This document shows positions 33,113-45,100 of a stretch of DNA of 64,000 bases, piece after piece; position 1 is the stretch's first letter, and each line of letters starts with the position of its first letter. A program made the translations under genes and the position numbers. The stretch is from NCBI RefSeq assembly GCF_963678635.1, contig NC_087064.1, forward strand, positions 50,513,346-50,577,345, in the 5' to 3' direction. This stretch comes from Symsagittifera roscoffensis (taxonomy: Eukaryota > Xenacoelomorpha > Acoela > Convolutidae). The notes beneath the pieces are model-generated. The model saw only the letters and a program-made list of their open reading frames with translations, was not told the DNA's origin and did not search any database.

Positions 33113-36100
33113 GTAGGAGTTAAAAACAGCATTTATAGCCAGCTAAACTGTCTACAAAAATTACTTGTTTTTTGTTTTTTTTTTTACTAATTTCGCAAAT
33201 TAGGGCTCGTATGAGCTTTATAAGAGATCTGAGAAAATCAATTTGGCTGGTATAAACAATTCAAACACTTTTTGCAAATTTTTTCTAAATTGAATGCTGT
33301 GTTGCAGCCACTGCAACTGTGATTGTGAAAATAATCGATGAGAACGACAATGGGCCTCAGTTTGACTTCTCCAGCTACAGCTTCAAACTAAACGAGACTT
33401 CACTGAATGGGTCTGTGGTTGGAAAAGTACACGCGACAGATGCTGACTCGGGGGACAACGGGAGAATAGAGTATTACATGGCAGGATCAGCAGCGTCAGA
33501 GGAGCCGTTTGGCATCTCCAAGAGCAACGGTGCGGGCAATAACCAACTTAAAACTTTTCCGAGGAATAAGAGCAACATAAACGTTATGAAGTTCTTAAAC
33601 TTTTCGCTGTGCTAGATTTTTGATAGATATCGAAGCTTAGCTAATCATTTTCAATTTTTCGATTTTTTCCAAATTCAATATTTTTTGTTCTAATTTGAAT
33701 TCGTTTTTTAATCACTCAACTTCGGCAAACTCACACTTCGTTTATTTCAGGTGAAGTTTTTTTAACCCGAGAGCTGGACCATGAACAAGTGTCATCATAC
33801 AAGCTTCTGGTTGGAGCCAGAGACTCCCCGACATCAGGACCCCGCAAAAGTGTCGAAATAAACGTGGACATAACCATTTTAGACATCAACGAGCACCCAC
33901 CGCAGATCAACTTAACATTTTACAGCAATGATTTGAGACGAGGATTCATTTCCGAGAATTATCCGACAAACCAACCAATTGCCCAAATTGATATAACCGA
34001 CCAAGACTCTCAATCGGCGCCTGTCGACATAGTCTTGGAGGATGTTAGCGAGTCGTTTAAAGTCGTTAATTGTCCTCAAGGGAAATGTATAGCTCTGGGC
34101 AAAACACTGGATCGGGAACAGCAGGATTCCCACACATTGGTTGTCGAGGCTTTCGAGCTCGTGCAACCGTTCAGAAGTGTTTCAGTGTTTTTGACTCTGG
34201 ATGTTTTGGATGTAAATGATAATCATCCTGTGTTCAATAGCTTGGCGCTAAGGTTTTCGGTTATGGAGGATGCTCAAGTTGAAACATATGTTGGCCAGGT
34301 GTTCGCAACTGACGCTGATTTGAATCAAACAGTAACGTGAGTTGTTTTGAAGATTAACATCGGTTTTGAAACCTATTTTTAGTCAAAGTTGAATATAATT
34401 AGTCCATTTTTGAGATTGCATTAAGATGAAGTTCGTCCAAACAAAATGAAAAAAAAAAACTCGTATAACCAAAATATTCATCTCGATGATCAAACGAAGA
34501 GAACTAAAATGATTTTCGAACAACATAAATAAAAAAACAATTAAAAGATTTAAGATGAAAATGTAAAAAATAGAATGCGGTTTGTAGGTTTGTCCTTTCT
34601 TATACAATTTAATTGAGTCAACACATGGTAAGTTAAAAGTATATTCAGAATAATAGTTAATTTCAGTTTCGCAATAACGAGTTCGTCTCTTTTCCGAATT
34701 GATTCGTCAACTGGCGAAATCTTCCTTTCTCAAATCATCACATGCGAGGCTCTCAATGGACAGACACAGCCCATCGAATTGCCAGTCAGAGCCACAGACT
34801 CAGGAGATCCGGCATTGTCCACGGACACGACTGCGTTCGTTGACGTCATTGGAATCGAAACTGAGGCGCCGGAGTTCCTGCCGACAAACGAGTATGGGAT
34901 GAACCTAAGTGAAGCTATCGACGTTGGTTCCTGTTTTATGAAGGCAAGTTTAACATGTGATGAGATGAGTTAAATTGGTATATAGGAGGTTTTCAGATTT
35001 CTGAGAATTCTCGTTTTTAACGTTTTCATCGCTTGAATCACAGAATGAGGCTTGTAGATAGACATGTCAACAAATTTGTATCAAAAAATCCGGCGAAGGT
35101 TTTCTTGCTCTTTTATCAATTGGATCAAATATGACCAGTACTTTACTCTTTTGGAAGGCAAATTGAAATTTGAAAAGGCAAACATTGCTTGAAAACTTTC
35201 AGGATCTTGATATAAAACGAGGAAAAATTTTGAAAAAACTGTTATAAATTGAGAAAAATCAATAGGAAGTTTTTGCTTTTTGAGTCAACTCAGAATAATG
35301 AGTGAGTACTCACTATTTTTAGAGATTTTAGGCTAAGTTTGTTATCATACGTTTTTGCATAGTATAATAAGCTTAATTTTTGTCAATCTCGCTATGCACT
35401 AAAACAAAGAAACGACATTTGATTTTCGTTTTTGTTCCGATTTTCGTAACGAAAGTAACGGAATGTTTGAGCTCGGTGTGGGGTTTTTTTCTTCAGACAA
35501 ACTTCGACTTTTTAACTAGCCTTTTTGACGGAATTTGTTATATCATTCTAAAAGTATTGTTGTTTTGAGCCTAAAACTGAAAAGATATTTCACCTGTGAT
35601 CATTTTTTTTAAAAAGTTATGGGGGTTTAAAGATTGCCATTTTGGCCAATTGCGGACAATCTTTACGAGGCCAAACTGTGCATTTTAAGAATTGTAAGCG
35701 GATTCCGCAACAAGGACGCTCACTTTGTTCTTCTTTTGTTCTTTCATTTCCTTTGAACGGTCCAACAAAAGTTTAACATGTTTAAAGACCTGTCAAAATT
35801 TTGCACCTATACAGTGCACAGTTTGGCCTCATAATGATTAACGCGCGATATATTCCGCGCTATTAATGCGCAAGCGGAGTTTTAATCCGTCTTAGAAATC
35901 GTTGCATATTGGTTCAAAGAAGCCTCTTTGTCATGATTTATTTGTTACTGGGAGCAAAAACTATCACTTTCTTCTATATATGGCGTGTGGGGAGATGATT
36001 TTTGCAAAAACCTTAAAATTAAAATATATATATATGTTTTTATTTTTTCTTACATTTAATTTTTCATGTTATTACTGCTCCATAGACCTTTCCGCACCGA

Positions 36101-39100
36101 GCGCCAATGGATTCTAATCGATTATAATGGATTATCGAGACAAGAAAAAATCCATTATAATCCATTGCAGATTTAAAATTCAGACCACGAAATTGATGAT
36201 ATTGCCATTTTAATCGATTATTTTTGAAAAAATAATCCATTTTAATCCATTATAATCTATTATAACCCATTTATTTTGGCAAGGAAATTGATTAGTTTTG
36301 CCAAGATAATCCATTATAGTCAATTTTTTGAAATAAAAAGCCATTATTATTCGTTATAATTGATTATAATCCATTTTATTTTTAGAACTAAATTCGATTA
36401 TTTTTGGAGAAACTTTGCAAATTTTGCAGGAAATGTATGCCATGTTTTTTATTAAATGACATATCTCAACTTCACCCCCTCAAGTTTTTTTAAACACCCG
36501 CTAAGTAAAGGGGCGTTAAACTAGGGGGTGTCAATCATAAACCCCTCCCCCAAAGTCTACCAATAAAAACTACCCACTCGTGTTCAACAATTAGGGGGGG
36601 GGCGAATGGCGGTTGTGGTAAATTTTCAGAGACGGGGAGGGGAGTAAACGGGGTGGGGGTAAACGGGGTTGGGAGAAAACTGGGGGAAGGGGTAGAAAAA
36701 CTGGAAGACAAAAAACTCAGAAGTTATAAGACATTTTAATGTTAAATGTAACATTTTATGAAACATAATACGTAACAGCTGCACTACACAGGAAATAAGG
36801 TAACTTTGAAAAAATTTTAAGTTTCATGATTAATTTTTCGAAAAAATCCATTATAATCGACGACGATGGATTATATTGGCATAAAAAATATGGAGATTAT
36901 AATCCATTTTTAATGGATTATAATCGATTATTTTGGTAATTTTGTAGATAATGACCATTTTATGACAATATAATCGATTATGATCCATGGGCGATCGGTG
37001 TAGAATAAAAGGCAGTTGGAACATTCAGGGACTCGCCCTGATACGAGCAGTCTTGTTACACTTTGTATAAGCTAAACATTAATGGACATTAAGTGTTGGT
37101 TACTCAGAAACCGGCTGATTTTTGCGCTTTCGATGCGAAGTGTGGTGTGAATTGTTTTGAAAAAATCAATAATCGTTGCGCTCAATTCAACACTTGAAGT
37201 TTGTTTATGACCTTGTACTGTTGTCATTATCTTTAGACGTGGCTCAGCTTGAAGCTTGAACAACCAGATCATTTATGCAAACAATAAAGGCATTGAAACC
37301 CCCTTTAATGTCAAACAAACCTCCAAACTTGTTCTGAAGGATTTTGAAAAATTTTCAGTTATGTGTTATTCAACATTAGTTTATACGTGATCATTGAAAA
37401 TGTTAGCTTTCAACTTTTTGAAGTTTTATCTCGTGATGACATTTTTGAATTGAGTGGTGCTCAAAATGACGCCTGAAGTTAGCACTGATATGTATTTTCT
37501 AAATATTTTTGACACGTTGTTTTTCTTTCTGCACAGTCCTTGGTTTAATCATCGAACCAAGGCTTAATTATCGGCGCTATCAATCACTGATTTTTTGTTA
37601 ACTTTTTCAAGCAAATTAATATAATTTGAAAATCAAGGCTGGTGTTTTGGTAGGGGTCTTTCCTGAAAAAAGCTCTAAAATGATGCTAATTATCCATCCA
37701 TTATAATCGATTGTTTTAAAGTTTTACGGAGACAGACCATGAAAAGTCATTATAATTAATTATTAGAACCTTAATTATTAGAATCCGTAGAACCTCATTG
37801 CGGGTGCGGGTAGCATCTTTAGTGATGAATCTAAAGTTATTTTTCACTTACGAGCTCTATAAAACAAGACGTTAGAGAATATGAGAGTGATTTGAGAAAG
37901 TGAGAAACGAACGTAAAATTTCTGCAATTTAAGTGGGCTATTCGTCAGTTGAACTCATTAAAAGCCTAAAACCTACAATCTGCGCTCTTTAACATACTTT
38001 TGTGTCATTTTTTTTTGCTGGATGGTTGTAACTTGAATTGAAAACCTACAAATGTCAATAATGAAAGGCACGTAGATCAGTTTATAACGAAAAAAGCCGT
38101 AGAAGAGCCTTTGATGTTCTTCGCATCAATTATGTTATTTGCTAGGTCGAAGCAGTCACTGGATCATGCATTGCACCTCCTATCCAGTACCTCCTTCAAG
38201 ACTCTGCCCTCTCGTCTTGGTTCCAAGTTGAACCCCAAACAGGCCAGATATGCACTCAGGAAATCCTGGATTTCGAGGGGCTGGCATTAAGTGGTGGACT
38301 GCTATCGCTCTCAGTTGTAGCTAAGAGTGCGGCGGAAGATGTCGAGCATGTGGAGAATTCAACTGCTAATGTTTTCATTCAGTTAATCGACGCCAATGAG
38401 TTCAAGTGAGTTCGGCACCATAATGAGTTCAGCGAGAGTTTTGACGGCAACCTTACATGGGTTGTTCCAGCTATTGATAGCAACATCACTTTGTAAATGA
38501 AATTTTGTTCACTTACTCCTAATTTTTTCAGATTTTTGTCCATTTTTCGGTTTTGAAACCAAAAATCCTATAGGTGCTAGATCATAATTAGGTTATAAAG
38601 CTGCATAATTTGCGATGGTGGATATTCGCCGAATACATAATACTAAAGTAATAACCCTGTAGAGCAGCTCTGTTTTCAAAAAAAGCTGAAAACATAATTT
38701 TTTACGAATTATAAGAAATAATAGAAACAGTTGATAATTTAACGAAATTTTTTGAAAAGAATCATCAAGATAATATTACGGTATCTCTAGACCAGAGATG
38801 GGGGAGATCGAGTACAGACAAGACATGCCCCACTCCACTGGGGTGGGGATGGTGGTTCTGCGGGTGACAGCGGGGGACGACGACGGGGGAGATGTGTTCG
38901 GAAGAGTACACTTCGTCATCGAGAGTGGGAACCAAGATGACCAGTTTTTCATTGACAAGTTTGAAGGTCGGTTAAAAACATGACTTAAAAGTGTGGTCAC
39001 AAAAATTTTAAAGGATCCCATGTAAGAACCAAAAATCAAATAATAACAAAAATTAACTTTTTTAGCAGTTCTTCACAAAAACACTTAGGCATATGCACGA

Positions 39101-42100
39101 ATAAATTTTTTTGAAGCTTATTACTATTTGCATTTCAAGCCGTCTGAAATCAGTTTTCGCTGAAAAAGAACTTAAGATCTGGTCAAAGTAATCAAATGAT
39201 TTCACACTCAATTGATCGGTAACTCCCCTTCAATTTTTGTGAGTAGATTTCAATTGATATAATGGGACCATACTTAGTTTCTATACTTTAGTGGCCATAC
39301 GTCTATACTTAGTTTGAATGACACTCACAAGGCTCGAACCAACTTCTGAACGAGTACCGGCTTCATCATTTATTGAAAAAAGACTGTCTATAATTTTCGA
39401 TGGTCAATTAAATTTTTTAAATTCTGGAAAAATAGTAAGTTTTTGATCTATGCATTCAAGTAATGAGTAATTTGAGCCACATGATGGTTATACACACTGC
39501 GAAAAATCTACACAAAAAAGTAAAGAAAAGATTCGATTAAGAAGTTTTGAACTCAGATACGAGTATACTTTTTGCATGAAAGGACAAACAGATTCAAGTG
39601 TGGATTTTCAGGAAATGTGAGACTGAACAAACCGCTTCCCTCAGTGGACGATATGGCTGAAAACTCGACTTACACCCTCTCCATTACAGCCATAGACGGT
39701 GGGGGCCTAATGGCCGAACAGCCATCGACTGTATTCATTACAGTAGTAGGCCTTGACCTCTTCCCGCCAGTGTTCACTCACACCCTGTATCACTTTGAAG
39801 TGTCGGAAGGAGTTGAGAGTGTCCAAACTGTGATCGGGTCTGTTCACGCCGAGTACACGCCCGATGGTATGATCAAATTTAATTGAAAAAAAAATGAAGT
39901 GCTTTTTCAGAAAAAAAAAGCCTATTCCAAACGCCTTTTTAAAAAAATGCCCAATTTGCCTATGAAAAAAGTGAGGATTGGTGCTTTGAAAATGGTATGA
40001 CTACGCTTGATTTGCGAAAAAAAAAATTTATTGGTTAGCCACAAGTATCTGTCATAAAACTGTACTTCTTGGCACGCTACTGCTTCGGTATGAAAAGAAT
40101 TGTGAAAATAGCAGGCGTTTGAGAATTGTGAAGTGAATGAAGTGTGTTTGTGAAGAAGTGTGAAGTGATTGTTAAATTTTGCTTAGCTTCAGAACGCTTT
40201 TAAATAACCGACATAGCTCTTTTCAGTATGTTTTTGAGGAAAATGTAACACTAACAGAGTTTAAAAAACCAGGAAAAAAGTTCATTGTTTTTTCTATAAA
40301 TCTTCACTTTGCATGCTAACTTTGTGGCGTAATAGTTTAGACAATTAACTGCCGTGAATTTATTTCAGCCCCAAAAAGTAAGTTCCTTTTTAACGCGTGG
40401 TCACAATTTTATCATTATTATTTTCACTGGTTCTCTTTCAATCTGTTTGTTTTAATCTGTATGCCTTTTTTGTGAAACGAACCCATTTTACGCCAAGAAT
40501 TTTGTATCGATAATTTTGAAAACGGCATTTTAGCTGCTTCAAACTCTTCCAATGCCAATTGCAATTTTCCCTTCTTTCTGAGTAAATTTGACCAGTTTCT
40601 GTAATTTGACATATTATGGACAAAGTTTTAAAGAAAGTCATTTGCCTAGCAAGAAGTTACAAACATGTGATTGCAGTCATTTCTCCAAGATCAAATGAAA
40701 AAGAAAAAAATCTATCTTGTTAGAGACAAGGATTGTAGTTCAGACTCTTATATAGGTAGTGGTACTTTTTTTCGTTTTTTTTTCAGGAAAAATTATAAAA
40801 TGCTCCAGTAACAAAAGAAGTGCATGCATTTTTATAAATGTACAAATGACTGTACACTTAGGTATAAATGCACTTTTTAATTCAACTCAAATTTATTTGC
40901 TAGACGGCAGGCAAAACGAACATTTCAATTTGACAAGCTTTTTCTGTGTAAGAAAAAATTCTGTTTAACATGAGGCCAAACTGTGCTCTGGATAGGCGCA
41001 AAATTTGGTGTCTGTGTATAGCTAGATTCCAGAGACACGTCTTTAAACAGATTACCACATGTGAGTGGGTTTCACTGGGAAAATTCCGTGGCTTCCGCAT
41101 ACAAATACCTGTACGTAAGTTTTGTCGGCACAATAGTTTTGTTGCGGATTCAGCAACGACAGAATAAAGGCAGTTGTTCCTGGTTCCACAAATGTAAGCG
41201 GATTCTGCAAAAGTGGGCGGATTCCATACTTTTATGCGGATTCCGTTTACAATTGGCGAAATCCGCATAAATTTCCAGATTCCTCAAGCAATTTGCAGAT
41301 TCCGCTTGCTGTCGTGGTTGGATTCCACGACAGTTCAAGTTTACTAAACGCATATATTACTATTTGTTTGCCGGTGCGGCAAATTGTTTGAGATTCCGCA
41401 AATTTTGCTACGGATTCCGCGATGTTGCCTGATTTTGGAGCAGTTTTGAGCAATACAGTGTTTTAGCTGTTTGTCCGTGGAACCCGAAACATCATAGAAG
41501 ATCTAATAAAAATAGCTATGTTGCGGGTTCTGCAACAAATCTGTTTTCGGCCTGTTGTAGAATCCGCTTTAAATTCGCAAAATGCACACTTTGGCCTCTT
41601 AATGAAGTATCAACTAGTTTGCAGCTAAACTGCATTAAGAGATTAGCTTTGTAGGATAATGTATTTAAAAAATCACTAAAAGCTATAATTAGAAAAATTA
41701 ACAAGAGAAAGAGAAATTATATTTTTGAATGAGAAAACAAACTGTGTAATTAGCAATAATCTTGCAGATAAACTGCATTTGGAGATTGACGATTGGCTAT
41801 GTAAGATAATGCGCAGAATTTCACTCAGTCAAATAGAAGTTATTAATAGAAAACTTAACTTTTCGTATTTGGCTGGAAAGTTTTCAACTCAAAAACTTCA
41901 ATGATTTAATTTTTTGGCGTGTTCTTATGCAATTTGTTTCGAAAGAAGTGGATTTGAGACTAAAAAGATTTTGAATTGCGTTTAAAAAGAGGATCAACTT
42001 TTTTCCCTGTTTTTGTAAATTTTAGTGTAGAAAAAAAATGTAAGAAAGTTTATCATACAATCATCGAAAATAGAAATTTTAAAAACTAGTTTTCCATGCA

Positions 42101-45100
42101 ATCCATTTAAATAATTACATAAAGAGAAATTTTTTTGGAATTGTATAATAAGTTTTTTTTGTGAATAAAGGTCAGCCTGGGAAATGGTTCAGTAGACATG
42201 TGAAGGAAAATAAAGCAAAATATACACATGACATGTGAATTGATTCTGCCTTTTTACAGAAATCTGAAACTAGTTAAAACTAATGAATTGAGTCGGCCTT
42301 TTTACAGAAATCTAAAACTAATTAAAACAATAAAATGGCTTTGTAGTTTCTTCAAGCGTAGCAATCCGTCGTTTGAAAAATGTGTTGTTTCGTTAATTTA
42401 TCAGCCTAACTCAAGCGCTGCATCTGGTTTGGCTCATGCAAACCTCACTTTGACTAGAAATAAGATTAGAAATCAAATATCACAATACTCTAACAATGCG
42501 CAATCATCGAGGAAACATTCCGACTTGATAAAATATCTGAGATGGTTTTTAGTGTACAAAAAGAATGATCTACTGTGACTCGAACTCGCTATTAAGTGCT
42601 ACAAAATTTTTTTTTGCTCAGTGCAACTGATTTTCCACTAACAAGTTTTGGAGTCGTGGTATAATTGTGGGGTTTTGCTAGAAACGTTTTTTAGAAAAAT
42701 GTCGTCATTAATTTTAAGTCCGTCATTTAAACTTTACAGTTCTGTTGAAATTTCGGCTGTCTGAACCTCTTCAGCTATTCAAATAATCTGATGCGGGCGT
42801 TTTTGGATCAGCGTAGTGTTTTACAGGTCTAGACTGACCGAGCAGTTGCGTTCTTGCACTTGTTCATGTATTAGAGTCGTAAGAAAAAAATCAAGGTTTA
42901 CTGGTCAGAAGTAGAAGTAGTAAGAAACTTTCATTAAACAATCTTATCCACTTTTGCATAATACTGCAGCAAACACATAAGTGCTGGAAACAAAAAAGTT
43001 TTCTCGGACATTACGCAAAATCATTGCTGGGAATCTTCCCATTCTTCGATGACCCAGTGCCGCAAAAATTAACTCATATAATTTTACGAACTGAGATGGC
43101 TGAGCATTGTCTATGTCTGATCTCCGATAGAGTTCAACGTTTCTTGAAATTTCTGCAGTAAAGCTATGACCGCACTGATTTGTTTTCGGATTTTTGAGTT
43201 CAATGACGGAATATTTGATCTCTGTAATTTTTTTTGCACCAGTTGACTTTGATTTTTCAGCTAACAGTTTTCGAAGTTGAAAAAATGTTGAAACCTTGCG
43301 CTCAGAAAGAAAAAAAAATTAACTTTTAACTAGTATTTGCAAAGTTTGTAGTTGGCACTAATTTCGTCAATTTGAGATAACTAATTTGTGCCGTTGAATG
43401 TTTTTCTATTAACGCGTAGCAAAACGGCAAGTTAAGCGGACTCTCAAACTATTTAGTTTGAAATACAGCAAGCCAGTTGTTCTTAGTAAAGCTGTACTAC
43501 AAAAATTTAGCATGTACGTAAACTCGCGTTTGGGAAAAGATTTGCCAAAAAATCCAACTCGTGTTCTTTTAAACTCGATACTAACCCAAATTGTGTAACT
43601 TTGACTTAAACGAGGATTTTGCAACAAAACTAGACAGGATCTTGCCGTGGAGTCCGCAACAAAGCTAGTTTTTTTCAGAATTTTTTGCTGCTTTAGAATT
43701 CAGTGACATATGGCTAAAACATAGAGGAGCAGGTCCACATTTTTGTTCAATGCTTTGATCTTTTTGGTCGTTGCTTTAATTTTTTTGTTCGTTGCCGTAA
43801 TCTCTTTATTCTTCGCTTGGTTATGCCGACAAAGTTAAAAATACAATTTAGTATCTTAAGAAGTCCGGACGAAATTGGTGTATGTTTTTTTTACAATTTC
43901 TGATATCTTTAAGGGCTTGTCTCCGGATTCCTTGGTCATGCACGCACATATCTGTGCGCTTTCTAGAACGCAATAGGTCATTGTAATCTTTTCATTATTT
44001 TTTGTTCAAAAAATCTACATTTGATCCTTAGTCGGAACAATTTGGGTCCTGATACCAGCAAGCATTAGATTTTTGAAAAAAATTATAGAATATGATTGCT
44101 TTTTTTATCTGTCAAGTTTCGACTTTTAAGCTCAGCGTTTTGCCAAAGTTTTTCCTAGCATCCCAAAAATATTTTTGTCTTGAGCTTTATGTGATTACTT
44201 TTGTAAGACTATGGGATTCTTATATCACACATGAGAAGCAACCTAAAACACCAAAAATGAACTGAGATCAAAAATTTAGTGTTATATAACAATACGAGAC
44301 GCTACATTTATTGTTCCGACTTTCGATACCAAAGTAACGGAATATTTGTGCTCGGGGTGGGTTTTTTTTCTTCAGACAAATTTCGACTTTTTAACTAGCC
44401 ATTTTTGCCATTTTTGACAGAATTTTTTATATCATTCAAAAGGTATTGTTGTCCTGAGCTTAAATTTGAAAAGATATTTTACCTGTGATCATTTTTCGTA
44501 AAATTATGAGGGTTTAAAGATTGCCATTTTGACTAATTTGGGACAATTAACGCGCGATATAATTCGCGCTATTAACGCGTAAGCGGAGATTTAATCCGTC
44601 TTATAAATCGTTCCAAATTGGTTGAACGACGCTTCTTTTCCGTAATTGATTAGTTACAAGGAACGAAATCTATCTTTTTATACTTTATATGGCGTGTGGG
44701 GTGATGATTTTCATAAAAAGTTTCAAATTTCAGAAAAAAAAATTTTCATTTTTTTTTATTTCATTCAATTTTTTTATGTTATTACTGCTGCTCCATAAAC
44801 CTTAAAAGGCAGTCGGAACATTCAGCAGTTTGCCCTGATACGAGCAGTCTTGTTCCATTTTACTTGACATAGCGCGGGCAGAAGAAAATAAGATCAAAAT
44901 TATATTAAAAAAAAAAGGATTAACTAATATTAACTTTCGGAGCAAACTTTTTTTTCAGGCTTACGAACAGTCGGAGCATCTAGGTTATTGTCTTAATACG
45001 AGCAGACTTGTTGTTACGACTTTCGATACGAAAGTAACAGAATATTTGTGCTCGGGGTGGGTTTTTTTTTCTTCAGACAAATTTCGACTTTTTAACAAGC

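Larger units (their letters stand above)
35432..37058 (+). mobile_element. Element X copy A, split by two insertions
   Basis: It starts TTGTTCCGATTTTCG with the GTAACGGAATGTTTGAGCTC block and ends AAAAGGCAGTTGGAACATTC...GAGCAGTCTTGTTA, as in copy B (44311-44854). Sequence matching copy B is interrupted at 35667-35830 and at 36095-37000 by unrelated elements with their own inverted termini. Confidence 0.85.
34944..38145 (+). other. Cadherin intron 4 (GC-AG, 3.2 kb)
   Basis: It holds a three-level nest of repeats at 35432-37058. The remainder (34944-35430 and 37060-38145) shows no exon. Confidence 0.75.

Noticed and set aside
32802-34166. Antisense frames of 62-86 codons opposite cadherin exons
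   Set aside because: Shadows of the conserved coding frame on the plus strand.
42228-42578. 116-codon plus-strand frame in cadherin intron 7
   Set aside because: It begins in a 48-bp tandem duplication and shows no domain or splice signals in phase with the flanking exons.
44311-44420. Spliced-leader or snRNA gene at the left end of element X (hairpin then GGTGGGTTTTTTTCTTCAG)
   Set aside because: It is part of a dispersed repeat with inverted termini. No consistent donor and Sm site is preserved among copies, and stem changes are not compensatory.
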